Made by a program: the position numbers and the translations under genes. Shown here piece after piece: positions 35,180-46,759 of a stretch of 64,000 nucleotides of DNA. The DNA comes from Gerris lacustris (Eukaryota; Arthropoda; Insecta; Hemiptera; Gerridae), in NCBI GenBank assembly GCA_951217055.1, contig OX578282.1:24136106-24200105 (forward strand), written 5' to 3'. Each line of letters begins with the position of its first letter. Within the stretch, counting starts at the first letter, position 1. A model generated the notes under the pieces. The model saw only the letters and a list, made by a program, of their open reading frames with translations, was not told where the DNA came from and searched no databases.

Positions 35180-36081
35180 TAGAGGTCGACCAAGAAGTCA
35201 TGGAAATCTGAGGAGTGCGGTAGTGTCGTTTTTTGGTGTCATGTATAGTCAGGTTTTAATAAAATTGACCACTGTCAAAAAACACAGTGTTGTTCTTTTG
35301 TTATTAATAATTTAATTTTTGATAACTTCAATATTTTTTTATTTTTTTTGCAACAGGCAACACTGTACCTGATAAGAAATCACTAATAATATACCATATC
35401 TTTATATTATTATTTATTGATTTTTCATAGTAATATTCTTTAAATCTAAATAGATTTTCTAAATTCTTAATCTTATTTTTTCTTCCTCTTTATATCTGAG
35501 TTTGATTTGTTACTTTTTTTGTAAACTTTATCTAGTCCTGTAATATTAAAAGTTGATTTGTATTACAATAAAATTGATATCTATTTTATAACTTCAAAAT
35601 TCCATTATAAAAATAATGAGATTCTAAGATAAGTTTCACGGTTATTGGTTATTTGATTTATAAAAAATATAATGGGGGAAAACAAACTAGAAATTCGCTT
35701 ATTATTTTGATTAATTGTCACGGAGAGCAATCATTTTTATAATAACAAATACGTATTAGGTTTGTTTCAACCCCGTTATTTGTAGCGTCCTTTGCATTAG
35801 CATTATCCCGTGGATTTGTGGATCGTACAAAAATCGTTTAGGATAGTTGTGACTATAATTCGTACTGTATAAAAACAAACAAAACAGGAAACCTAACAGA
35901 TTGGAAACCTTCCTGTTGTTATTCGTGAGATTTGACATAACCGCGCTTGTCGTACAAACTAGAAATGGGTATTGTCTTAGCACCCGACTGTACAGACTTC
36001 GGCAATACTCGGAAGTTCCGACTTTAAACGAAGCTAAGCTTTCAGTTTTTCCCGTGTTCATGACTTCTTGGTCGACCTCTA
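35180..36081. mobile_element. TIR element with TAGAGGTCGACC ends
   Basis: 'TAGAGGTCGACCAAGAAGTC' at 35180 is mirrored by its complement ending at 36081, followed on both sides by ATG/CAT. Outside this roughly 24-bp repeat the arms do not match. Inside are 101-codon frames on both strands overlapping at 35756-36061, neither with a recognised domain. It is about 0.9 kb, too short for an intact transposase, so probably non-autonomous. Confidence 0.7.
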
Positions 36082-37113
36082 GTATTAGTTATAGAGTAGA
36101 ACCAGCGCATGTTCACAGTTTGTTTTCTTTAAAAAAAAAAAACAAAAAAAAAACATGGTATATATTAATTATTTACTCTAACATATTCAATATATATGAA
36201 TTTTTGTAATTAATTTCAATTAAAATTATATTCTCTCTTTACACAACAAAAGATAAACGAGATAAACCGACATTAATCCCTCTCTTGGTATTGTTTTTTT
36301 ACTGTCCGGTAAACACACGTGGGGGAATGGCTGCTCGATGTGGTTAGTGGTTATTAGTAGTTTAAAACACATATCACCTCTCTGAGATTTGAACCATTAT
36401 ACCAATTATTTTGCTGTTATGAAGTGATTTTGTAGATTATTTATTCCGTATTTTTTAGCAGACTTATCATAGTCATTATAAATAAAGAAAACGTATTTAC
36501 AGCCAGTATAAGTATAGTATTTATTTTAGTATGAATTATTTTGCAATTTGATTTAAGCCGTTTTAAATGCTGTTCAAATGTTTGTTTTTCTGTACGTTTG
36601 TTTTGTTAAACAAATGGATCATTAATATTATAATGGTCATAACAATGGTCTATATAAAATCAGTAAGTCACAACCTTTGAGATTTTTCCTTGAAAATTCA
36701 ATTTTGTCTTCTAGCCCATTACCTTCACAAAACCGGTAAACTCTTGGTAGGAAAGAAACTGAAGAAAAGGTAAAGTAAATCTTAATTAAAAATCAGCGAA
36801 TGATGAGGATAAGATTAAAGCAAGAAACTAAAAAGTAAACAGAAAGGAAGTAGAAAAGGGGAATAGATGAACCTAGAGCCATGACATTCAATTTTATAAT
36901 GAGAAATAGGAAAAGAGGCCGCATATTGCACTTTAAGGCTAAAATAATCACTCAAATTGCGAGATGTGTAAAACTAATTTAATATCGATTACCAAGTCAA
37001 CCAAGTTCCGAAGAAATGGTAATAAGGCAGTGGTATTTAGAAATTATATAAAAATAACTTGGTACTAACTATATAATCCATTTAATGGTTATATATTTTA
37101 ATTGTGATTACAG
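36082..37113. other. End of intron 1
   Basis: AT-rich, with 'AGATTTGAACCAT' near 36388 resembling an inverted tRNA B box but no cloverleaf. The intron ends with a pyrimidine-poor but acceptable 'TGTGATTACAG' acceptor at 37113. Confidence 0.4.
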
Positions 37114-37300
37114 GAACAGGTGGAAGAGGCTTTGAGCATTGTTAATGACATAGCCAGTGATAACATGGGCCCTCTATGCGTCTCGCAAGCCTTCAGGATG
37201 TTACCCACGCCAGTTGAAACGGACCGCTATGACGTTATCAGACAGAAAGCCGATATGGCTGCTCTACTCCTCGAACAAGTCGGTGTTACACATCATTCAG
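37114..37300 (+). CDS. GPR158-like receptor, exon 2 (ectodomain)
   Basis: Entry phase 0 after CAG at 37111-37113, exit phase 1 before GTGAGT at 37301. Reads EQVEEALSIVNDIASDN, then MGPLCVSQAFRMLP, then a charged segment and ADMAALLLEQVGVTHHS. This is a helical-looking leader to the extracellular sensor region, with one cysteine (LCVSQ). In the GPR158/GPR179 family the Cache sensor domain follows such a helix. It joins in frame to exon 3, forming a Gly codon across the junction. The 12.9-kb intron downstream contains the Jockey-like LINE. Confidence in the exon is high; in the family, from the whole model, fairly high. Confidence 0.85.
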
Positions 37301-37681
37301 GTGAGTTTAAATAATCGATACTTTACTTTGAATTCATAGAATAGTCAAACAATAACTTTTCTCCACTCAACTGTTATGTATAAAGTAAGAGCACATTCGA
37401 TTATGTTTGCTTTCGAGGTAATAAGTTGTTTTAATCGCCTTACATCTTGTGGAAGTTTGGCCAAGTTCCATACAAACTTTATCTTACTAAAGTAATTTAT
37501 TACTGTTAAATTTACTTTAACAAGAGTATAAACTTGATAAGCATTAAGTTCAACTTAATATAAATCTAAGAAATCCATTTTTAGACACCTGCAAACATTT
37601 TAATTTAACTACATTAAAATGTTTATAACTACTAGAAATAACATTTCCTTTATAAACAACGGGCCTAATTTTTATATTTAG
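37301..37681. other. Start of intron 2
   Basis: Ordinary AT-rich intronic DNA up to the LINE remnant. Confidence 0.5.
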
Positions 37682-39465
37682 AGAAAAAGAAGTTGAGGTC
37701 TTTGCCCAACACCTAACCAAACTCTTCACTCCTCATCCAAATATTATAGACCACGATCATACAAATCTAGTTACCAATCATCTCCTTATTCCTCTTCAAC
37801 TATCTCCTCCTTCCAAAGCTTTTATCCCATCTGACATCAAATACATCATTAAACACCTCCCACGCCGTAAAGCTCCAGGTTATGACCTCATTACCGCTGA
37901 AGTCCTTAAACGTCTCCCCAAAAAAGGTATCCTTATTCTCACATATATCCTTAATTCTGTTCTTAGAACCACTCACTTTCCCACTCAATGGAAATTCGCC
38001 ACCATTCTTATGATTCCAAAACCATTCAAACCTGCCCACCTTCCTTTTTCCTACCGACCTATCAGCCTCCTCCCAGTAATGGGTAAAATCCTTGAAAACT
38101 TCTTCTTCGTCGAATAATTCCTATTATAGGTCCATGCCTTCCCGACCATGAATTAGGTTTCCGTTCCCGTCACTCCACCATCCAGCAATGTCATCGCCTC
38201 GTCGATGTCATTGCCTCCTCCCTCGAACAGAAAAAGTATTGTTCAGCTGCCTTCCTGGATGAAGCTCAAACTTTTGATAGGGTGTGGCAAACTGGACTGC
38301 TTTGGAACTCAAGGGCATCCTCCCCTTTACTTATTATCTCATCCTTAAATCCTTCCTCTCTGATAGGGTTTTCCGTGTAAGTCTAGGATCCTCCTTTTCA
38401 TCAATTTGCCCTGTTAGTGCTGGTGTACCTCAGGGCAGTATCCTAGGCCTTTCCTTTACTCCCTCTATACCCATGATATTCCACAGCATCCTTTGTCGGT
38501 TCTTGCCACCTTCGCGGATGACAAGGCTATCCTCTCTGTACACAAGAATCCTCAAATAGCATCTGATATTTTGCAAAGCCACCTTCTCCTTCTAAGGCTA
38601 GGGAAATGAAGGATAAAAATAAACGAACTGAACAGTGTGCGCGTCACCTTTGCTCTTCGCCATAGCACTTGTCCTCCAGTCATCCTAAATCAAGCTCTAA
38701 TTCCTAAATCCGATTCGGTCCGATACCTTAGCCTTATCCTCGACAGACGTCTTACTTGGCAACAACACACAAAAACAAAAAGTACAGACATTACAAGACG
38801 ATACAAGTTACTGCTTCGTCTTCTGGACCGTAGGTCTAAGCTTTCTCTTAATAACAAGCTTAAAATTTATAATGTAGTCTTAAAACCAGCTTGGACCTAC
38901 GGCTTGGAAGTGTGGGGTAGCACCAAACCTTCCAACTCCCGTCGCCTCTAAATCATCCAGTCCAAGATCCTAAGAAAAGTCACCGATGCTCCATTCTATG
39001 TCTCAAACCTCACTCTCCTCAATGATCTCAACGTTCTCTTCGTTCGAGATCTATCCATATCCCGATATCACACGTCCATGAATCCATATTTGATCATCCT
39101 AATCCTCTAGTTCAACTCCTCTCTACCCAATCTATACCAGACAACCCTCCTCGACGCCTGAAGAGACAGTGGCCTAGGGACTTATTAAATATACATATAT
39201 AAAATTTGTAATTATTCTGCTATCTACTATATCTCATTTATGTAATTATTTAAGTATATTACCTATTTAGTTTATTTATTTAATTAATCAGTATCTCATT
39301 CACCTCTATCTACATCTATCATTATTATTTATTATTTCTTTTCTAATTATTAGGACTACTTTCTTTTCACATGTTGATCAAGCCAGTGTAAAACTATAAC
39401 AACTGTAACACATAACATATTAATTATTGTAGTTGTGTTAATCAATAAAGTTAAAAAAAAAAAAA
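37682..39465 (+). pseudogene. Jockey-like LINE remnant (reverse transcriptase), 5'-truncated
   Basis: A frame from 37682 to about 38118 reads IKHLPRRKAPGYDLITAEVL, then WKFATILMIPKP and YRPISLLPVMGKILEN: the N-terminal blocks of a non-LTR reverse transcriptase. Frame changes follow: LGFRSRHSTIQQCHRLVDVI, then FLDEAQTFDRVW (normally FLDVAQAFD.VW), then SAGVPQGSILG near 38425 and the catalytic ATFADDKAIL near 38505. The C-terminal part (38637-38951) reads YLSLILDRRLTWQQH and LKIYNVVLKPAWTYG. Stops and shifts throughout mean it is dead. It ends at AATAAAGTT plus an A-tail near 39453-39465. It sits in the same orientation as the host gene. Confidence 0.88.
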
Positions 39466-40142
39466 TACTTCTTGCATACGAGTCCGCAAGACAGTGAGAC
39501 ATTTTCATGTTTTCGCTCTGCGTAAACTACCGACATAAAATGAAATAAACTATTTTTTGACAAAATCGGCACCGATCGAAATTTCTTAAGACTCCTAGCT
39601 GAAAATATAATTTTAGATTCTCTAAATATTATAAATAACCATATTTATTAATTAACCATAACTTTTATTTTTATTGTTTATAATTAAATATCTGTTTTTA
39701 AGTAGTGTTATTCTTTCACTAACTGTACGAATGTATTTTATTTTATTTATTTAACAATTGTCTTAAGATTGATTAGTATGCTGTGTTTATAGCAATCCTT
39801 TGATGAAGGACAGCTCTACTTTGTACTTTTTGTCAATAAAGTGTTTCTCGGTAATTTATTCAAGTAATTGATAAAAGTAGATGGAAGATAATTTTTATTC
39901 TTATCTCCACGCACCGGCACTGCGCGGCTTGATTACAAACGACTGAATTCAAAGGCGCCGGCGCGCCTTCTACGAATTGTTAATATTCCTTCATACTAGG
40001 TAGGGCCGAGAGGGCTGAGAGTTGATGGAAACCTCCTGTACTTTTTAACTCTCTGTTATACTTTTCTGAGTTTTTAAGCTAAAAGTAACGTAACGTTTTT
40101 GACTTATGTTCCATAGCCTAAACATGAAAATGTCAACAAAAA
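39466..40142. other. Intron 2, nothing recognised
   Basis: AT-rich apart from a GC-richer patch at 39905-39970 (GGCGCCGGCGCGCC). No gene seen. Confidence 0.4.
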
Positions 40143-40720
40143 AAATCGGGAAAGGGGTAACTCGGAAATTTTCCTCACTTCAGAGGCCACTAAAGTGGCC
40201 TCTGAAGAAGGAAGGAAGACGCATTGGACGTGTTCAGTACTTGGATGGGTGACCGTTCTGAACTAACTGATTTATTATCATTCTTCAAAGAAAACCTTAT
40301 TTTTAATACCTATATTTTATTTAATTATTTGAAGTTTGGCGGTATTTTGATAGATGTAATCAAACTTTGACGTCATCAAAATTATCGCACTAATAAATAA
40401 TTATATTCGCTTATAACTTTTAAACTAATAAATGGAATTTCATCGGGTTTTTTTGATATTTTTTGTCTTTTTTTTATATTTTTGTTCCTTATTTTTTTCC
40501 GGTTCCAACGATATGCTACATGTCAAAAACCTATTTATACTTTCGGTATTATTAACCGTCAAAGTTAAAAAATGTATAACTCTAAAATGGCGGCCAATAT
40601 CAAAATGAAATTTGGTGGGCTTGTTTGCATACAGAGAGGTAAATTCGTGCAAAATTTCAACTCGATCAGGATCATTTTCGACCATTTTTTAAATGTTTGC
40701 TGACTCAGCAATCATCCACG
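40143..40720. mobile_element. Family C, copy 2, with 5S-derived module
   Basis: Opens 'AAATCGGGAAAGGGGTAACT', then 'CCTCACTTCAGAGGCCACTA'. The 5S box C stretch is at 40232-40255, with one change (GTTCAGT for GGTCAGT). It continues with 'GAAGTTTGGCGGTATTTTGA', 'CTAAAATGGCGGCCAATAT' and ends near 'GCTGACTCAGCAA'. The outer arms of copy 1 are missing, so this is a half element. Confidence 0.8.
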
Positions 40721-41183
40721 TTTTATAATCACCTGAATCGAATAAAGTAAACTAATTACTTCTTAGCTTAAAATTTTGGTAACATTTTGAATACATATTC
40801 AGAAATATCATAAGCCGACGAGAAATTTAAAAAAAAAGGAAAACTTAACAATTTCAAAAACGACGGAGAATGAGGATTACAACAATAAGGAAGTGTCAAT
40901 ATGAATGAAAGCTGTAGAATGAGGACTATCACAGTAAAAAATACGTATAATACAAGGGGTGGTTTTTCCGAGTTGTCTCACATACTTAAATATTATTTTG
41001 TTGTATGAGCATCACCTTTAATTGACAAGATTATATTGAAAATAGACACCTACATTAAAGAGCTTAGGGTAAAACCACGTATGAAGACTAATATGTATAA
41101 AGGAACCTTAAACAGTTAAGAAATCATCTAATACACCGCAAAAGAATCAGAACTATAAACCTAAAAATTTGATTAAAGGTACG
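40721..41183. other. Intron 2, nothing recognised
   Basis: AT-rich; weak similarity to family E ('GTTTTTCCGAGTTGTCTCA' near 40963). Confidence 0.35.
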
Positions 41184-41387
41184 TTTTCCTAGACGTGACT
41201 TCAGTGATAGACGCTTTGCGATAGTCGCTAAGCGTTGGACGCTGGCACAAAAATTTTAAGAGTTTGCATTTTAAGAGTCGCTCAGCTAGGAAAACGGTAA
41301 CATGGAAACTCAGAAGAGGAGTCGTCAGCGACAGTCGTTGGGCGACTATCGCTTGAGCGTCTATCGCTAGAGTCACGTCTAGGAAAA
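41184..41387. mobile_element. MITE with TTTTCCTAGACGTGAC ends
   Basis: About 204 bp. 'TTTTCCTAGACGTGAC' at 41184 is mirrored by 'GTCACGTCTAGGAAAA' ending 41387. The pairing continues with 'GATAGACGCTTTGCGATAGT' against its near complement, giving about 45-bp arms with small gaps. The minus-strand frame over it is a by-product. Confidence 0.88.
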
Positions 41388-42299
41388 TAAAGCTTTAGAC
41401 TAATATATTATTCAGATCATTATGATGCGCTATTGAATACATAACGCTTAGGTCGATAATCGTTCTCTCTTTAATATCTAAAGCTAACACCTGATCAAAG
41501 ACTGCAAGATCCCATCTAGATAGGCCTGTCTACTGTCTATCCACTTCCCACTTCCTTTCAAAAAAGGCTCATTCTATGCCCATCCAGACATCAAAGATGA
41601 CCCCATGATTTATCTCTCCTTTTTAGACTGGCATTATTTTTTACGATGCCATTCGTTAGATGCTCTCTTCACGAACAAAAGCCATCTTCCAACTTCAAAG
41701 CCACGACAATTCAACTAAAGGTTTCCCCTGCAAGCTACTAACACCTTATGAATCCGTTATTAAGAATAATGATCCATCAAACACTTAAAACCAGCTTACT
41801 TGTGGGTATCGTATTTTATAAGCTCGCTATAATTGTTTCTTTTATCTACTACGAGCCGTTATTTACCTAAGCCGTAGTCACCAGCTTAGGTAAATTAATT
41901 TAGATATCTATTTAGATAAGTTATTATATCTATTTGAAGACCAACGAAGAAAAGCAAACATTAATTTTTATTGGAATTAATGTGGATACCTTAGCTTAGC
42001 AATAAAAAATAATTTTGAGGTTAGCCGTCGCCGTCGTCAGGACACTACTCGATTATAAATTATGTTTAGATGTGTGTGTGTGTGTATGTATGTATCTTTT
42101 AAATGATAAACTGTAATAAATCAATAAAATTATACTATATCTTTATAATACTGTATTAGCAAAACTAATAAATCGGTCAATTAATCTCAGCAATGTTTAT
42201 CTATTTTACCCAAATTTATAATTCTAAAAATCACAGAGAAGCACTTGCACCCAAAAACTTTTTAGGGGTTATTATGCATATATGTTATTATATTCTGAA
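41388..42299. other. Intron 2, with small (TG)(TA) microsatellite
   Basis: 'TGTGTGTGTGTGTATGTATG' at about 42071-42094. Otherwise no gene or recognised repeat. Confidence 0.45.
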
Positions 42300-43090
42300 G
42301 TAACATTTTAATACTCCCGGTTCGACCCCCCGGGGGTCACAATGTTCATTTTCGATAATAACGAAAAGAAAATTTTTTTTTCCGGAAATTTACATCGTCC
42401 CACCGTAAGGCGTTAGCTTGAATCATTTCATAATTTTAGGACAAGCCGTTATAGGGCGGTTGGGGGAAGGGATTTTTTGGGGTATATTTCGACTTATTAA
42501 TGCAATTTTTAAAAATGCTTATTTATATTTGTAATCTACTTATTAATAGCTTTCATTAGATACCCCACTCAATTTTTTTTTTTTAAAACTAAAAATATTG
42601 GCTCATTGAAGTGCGCACAAATAATTAGCAATTTATTAAAAGTTTGAATTTGTTTCGGGAAAGTTACATCGCCCCAACATAATGTATTAGCATAAAATAT
42701 TTCATAATTTTAGGAATGGCCCAATAGGGTCATTGGAGGGGAAATTTACTAGGAGAATTTTTTGCACTAAAATCGCAATATTTGCAGGAAGAAGCACAAC
42801 ACTACTAAAATGTCATACATGTTTGTAATTTACTTTTCAGTTGCAATAATTTGATACCCCTCTTGAAATTTTTTTTTAAAAAAATGTGTAGCACATTTTT
42901 ACGCATTGAGCATGCCCATATTGAATGTTTAACTTCGCCATATTCTTCCTCTGAGTGGGTCAAATCGATAGCCAGTATTTTTAAATTTAAACTCTCTAGT
43001 GTGAATGTTTCGGGGGATATGAACAAAAGTACTACGGGCAAACATCACCCTCGGCAAAGGGGTTTAGAGGATGATCTGTGAAACCCTAAA
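42300..43090 (+). repeat. Family K, copy 1
   Basis: Two related halves (about 42350-42590 and 42640-42890) share 'TTACATCG(T/C)CCCA' and 'TCATAATTTTAGGA'. The part from about 42765 to 43085 matches 45125-45445 in direct orientation: 'GCAATATTTGC', 'TTTTCAG', 'TTTGATACCC', 'GCGCATGC'-like words, 'AACTCTCTAG', and 'GAGGATGATCT' then 'GAAACCCT'. The two opposed 76-78 codon frames here are not genes. Confidence 0.6.
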
Positions 43091-43395
43091 AATCAATAAT
43101 TTTCTTCACAGGTGTCAAAATTATTGACAAGAGAACCATAGATTAAACAAATAAGGAATTAATAGTTAATTCCTTTAATAGTTAATATTAAGGAATAAAT
43201 AATTACTAAATTTCATCACAGCCATCAATATAATAGCCAGTGATTGATGATAATTGGCAATTAATTATATTATATTGATAACTATAGATTAAACAAAACA
43301 TCTATAGAGAACAATAGATTAAACAAATAAAAAAAATAATAAAAAAAAAAATAATTTTTTTTACAGGTGTAAAAAGAATTTACAAGAGAATATTA

Positions 43396-43690
43396 TTCCA
43401 GGGTGGTCCAAAAGTCTCCCTCCCCCCTTAACTTTTGAACGGTTTGAGATGAATTAATGAAACTTGGGGGATCCGTACCAAGTAAAGGGAAGTTTGTTTT
43501 CATGCAATCGCGCACAAGGGGAAACCACCCACTTGGCCCCTAGGCCACCCAACTTCAAAATTTCAAATTGGAGTGTATATTTTTGAGAGCATATTTGGAT
43601 TCTACGGTGAAAAATAATAAAGTTTTACTTGAAACTTTTTATTCTATCTCCAATATTTTCCCCCCTATAGGGGGGCAAAGATAGAAAAAT
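43396..43690 (+). mobile_element. Family F half element (CAGGGTGGTCC end)
   Basis: Starts 'CAGGGTGGTCCAAAAGTCTC' and contains 'GAAACTTGGGGGATCCGTAC', 'AAGGGAAGTTTGTTTTCATG', 'TTGGAGTGTATATTTT' and ends in 'CCCCCTATAGGGGGGCAAAG'. It is the inverse of 56270-56535. No coding capacity. Confidence 0.8.
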
Positions 43691-43716
43691 AACCCTTTTG
43701 AAAATAGTAAAACAAA

Positions 43717-44032
43717 TCGGTACGGAGTACCTCAGAACTTTTCCTCACTTCGGACGCCATTTAAGTGTCCTCTCCTGCTCATTATCATTTTTCAATAAAG
43801 AATTATACATTATTTTTATTTATTTTATTTCATTTATTTTATTATTTGAATTTTGGCGGTATTTTGACAGATGAAAACAAACTTAAATATCCCACTAATA
43901 ATAATAATAATAATAATAATAATATATTTAATAATTTTATTCGCTTATAACTTTTAAACTATTTAATGAAATTTCATCGGTTTTTTTATATTTGTTCCTT
44001 AATTTTACCGGTTCCAACGATATGCTATGCGT
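43717..44032. mobile_element. Family C, copy 3, left part (interrupted)
   Basis: Matches family C from 'AAATCGGTACGGAGTACCTC' to 'CGATATGCTATGCGTTA', with the 5S-derived stretch deleted and an (ATA)n run at 43898-43923. It stops where element D begins and resumes at 44603. Confidence 0.8.
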
Positions 44033-44035
44033 TAA

Positions 44036-44600
44036 TAGTACATTACGCGTCGAGTGCGGAAAGTAGCATTTTGCATGCGAGTGTGGAGTTTGCACCCGAG
44101 CGACAGCGAGGGTTGTAAAACCACACGAGCAATGCAAAATGCCGTTTTCGCTCGAGATGCGTACCGTACTTTATCTACGATTGTTAGATTTAATTATAAA
44201 TACAGAAAAAAAAGCAATAAACTTGCTGTATGTAAGTTCGTATCTCTCTCTTGATAAAGATGGCATTAATTCTTGAGTTATATTTTTTGCCGAATTAATT
44301 ATTTCTGAAGGAGTATTATTCTCCACATTTTCGTCAAAGTCACTTAATTCACTCATTGTTTTTCACTAAAAACTCGATATAAACAGCTACTTTAATAAAA
44401 AGAGGAATTCTTTAGAACTATGAGACGCGCATGCGCAATAAATACAAGTACGTAAATAATTACTTTCAACGCAATAAGTAATGACCTAATAAGCTGTCGA
44501 ACGGGACTAAAACTACAAAGCAAAGCAAAAAAAAAAAAAATTACTTTCAACGCATCTAAACAGAGATATAATGTTTATATTTCTTATCAATCGTAGATAA
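44036..44600 (-). mobile_element. Element D, copy 2, nested in family C
   Basis: The inverse of 32651-33412: begins 'AGTACATTACGCGTCGAGTG' and ends 'ATCAATCGTAGATAAAA'. It contains the GC-rich palindrome at 44042-44172, then the minus-strand 61-codon frame (44356-44171, MSELSDFDENVENN start), then the ATG-proximal region with 'GAGACGCGCATGCGC'. It is shorter than copy 1 because both extra hairpins are absent. Sequence before and after joins into a continuous family C. Confidence 0.8.
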
Positions 44601-44602
44601 AA

Positions 44603-44990
44603 CGTATTTATACGTTTGGTTATATTAACCGTCAAAATTTCAAAATTAAAAAATCGATAACTTCAAAATGGCGGCCAATATTAAAATGAAATTTGGTGGA
44701 TTTGTTTATCATAAAGAGAGGTACATTCGTGCCAAATTTCCACAAACTAGGTTCAAGATGGCGGAAAATGTTGATTTTCCGGGCAGCACAACTATGTGTA
44801 AGGACTGATTTTTAAACCAAGTTTCAACTCTCTAGCTTAAAAACTGTGGGAGTTATGCATGACACAGACAGACAGACTGCCATCCAGCTAAAAAACACTC
44901 AAATCGTCTTAAAAACACCAAAAACGGATAATTCCGTTGAAATCTCGGTTTCAGGTTTTTTGGGTGATAACTATACTTTTCCAGTATATA
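44603..44990. mobile_element. Family C, copy 3, right part
   Basis: Continues with 'TTAACCGTCAAAATT', 'CTTCAAAATGGCGGCCAATA', 'AAGATGGCGGAAAATGTTGA' and 'ACGGATAATTCCGTTGAAAT', in the order found at 2449-2835. Confidence 0.8.
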
Positions 44991-45059
44991 CCTACCTACC
45001 TTCGGAGAAGATGAGGAAAAATAATAACACTTATCGACAATTTTTTCGCCTCTTCATAA

Positions 45060-45445
45060 TTTTACTAGTAAGAATTATTTCATAATGTTAGGACTAATTG
45101 GGTGGTTAGGGGGAACTTTTTTTGGCGATAAAAACGCAATATTTGCGGAAAAAGCACAATACATATAAAATGTTATATATTTTTGAAATCTACTTTTCAG
45201 AAGCTTTCATTTGATACCCACCTCGAAAATTAAAAAATGAAAGCAATTATGAGCTTAGCACATTTGTCACATTGCGCATGCGCATACTGAATGGTTTAAT
45301 GTGGGTCAAAAAGTTACGATTATTTTAAATTTCAACTCTCTAGCGTGAATGGTTGGTGGAATATGATCCAAAGTAAGACGGACAGACAGACATATAATAT
45401 CATCCTCGTTATAAGGGTTTCGAGGATGATCTACGAAACCCTTAA
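45060..45445 (+). repeat. Family K, copy 2
   Basis: Same orientation as 42765-43085, about 2.3 kb downstream. It shares 'AACGCAATATTTGCGG', 'TTCATTTGATACCC', 'CATTGCGCATGCGCATACTG' and the end 'GAGGATGATCTACGAAACCC'. No gene. Confidence 0.65.
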
Positions 45446-45502
45446 ATCAGTAAAGAATCAAACAGATTGTTACCACAAAATATAAAAATATTTAAAGCTT
45501 CC

Positions 45503-45670
45503 TAAAGGCCCCCATAAACGGTCAAAATGTTTGCGCAAACATTGTTCTCAATAGATTTGACAGTGTATGGGGCTGTTTGATGTTTGCGCAAACATGATGT
45601 TTGACGTGTATGGCCTAAATTTGCTCGACATCAGGTTTGCACAAACGTTTGATCGTGTATGGGGGCCTTA
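45503..45670. mobile_element. MITE with TAAGGCCCCCATA ends
   Basis: Left 'TAAAGGCCCCCATAAACGGTC' is mirrored by 'GATCGTGTATGGGGGCCTTA' at the right. Internal 'GTTTGCGCAAAC' palindromes recur three times (two exact, one as GTTTGCACAAAC). About 168 bp, non-coding. Confidence 0.85.
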
Positions 45671-46759
45671 AGTCCAATGACAAAATCGTTTCAACGTTTT
45701 TGTTTATCTACGCAGTAAATTCCTCTTCTTCGTTATACTTATTGTTGTGTGGGTTATTTATATGTTTTATTTATCCCGATCGACAACGAATGGTCATTAA
45801 AGGAGGAAACGGCCGCAGCAAAAGGCAAGCTATATTCAGTAAAGTAAGCACGTTCTCGGAGCTCAGGATCGAAACCTAAATAAGTTGGCTTTTTGACCAG
45901 ATTCCAGTAGTCCTTATATCCTATGTATAGACCAAGTTATTCCCCCCAGGGATGTGTGCACCAACACAACATGGTTTACTCGTTAATGCACTAAGTTAAA
46001 ACCACGCTTGATACTGTTCAACTTCGGTTGTAAAAGGCGAACTGGCAGCTCTGAATAATGGTTATGGTTTTTTATTTAACTCTCTTTATTCTCCTCAGAC
46101 AATTCTATAACAACTATCCGGGGGAGGGTATTTATTTCTATAGTGTGGAACTTAATTAACAAATAAAACTCAAAGAGCAAATTGATCAGTTAAATGAAAA
46201 CAAATATCTGTACCTATAAATGTGAGTAAAATATATAACACTTAAGGAAATTGTTCAATTTTTCATGTTAATTTGTCAAAAATCCTTTATATTTACGTTC
46301 CATAAAGCAAGTCCTCTATAAAGAATGTAAGATATCCGACTAAACGCCGGAAGTAATTTTCTTTTAATTGTTCCATGATTGGTTTAAGTTTATTTCTTTT
46401 AACTGGATACTGATTGAAAATTTGGCGATGAGGGATTTCGTCATGGAGGAACCAATAATAGTCTGAGTCTTGTATTTTTATGGAATAATTAAGGAGGTTA
46501 TAATCCTTTATTGCTAAACTTTTTTCTACTTATTTAATACCAAGTTTTTAATTCATATATTATACATTCATGTTTAAATAAGTTGCTTTAAATATACTTC
46601 CATATTATTATGGTAGAGAGAGTTGCCTTTGTATCCCTGGCCCTTAAACGGGCTAACCTTAAACACAATGGAGTAGCAAGTAATAAAATTGCGAAAAGAA
46701 AAAAAAATTAAAATTAATTCGAATAAAGAGGTCAAGTGTGTGCTAGTCAGCACACATCG
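45671..46759. other. Intron 2, nothing coding
   Basis: AT-rich. 'GTCAAGTGTGTGCTAGTCAG' at about 46733 is the inverse of a block beside the 25826 element. Confidence 0.4.

Noticed and set aside
36330..36435. tRNA-like B box near 36388
   Set aside because: Only a B-box-like word; no A box on the same strand and no cloverleaf.
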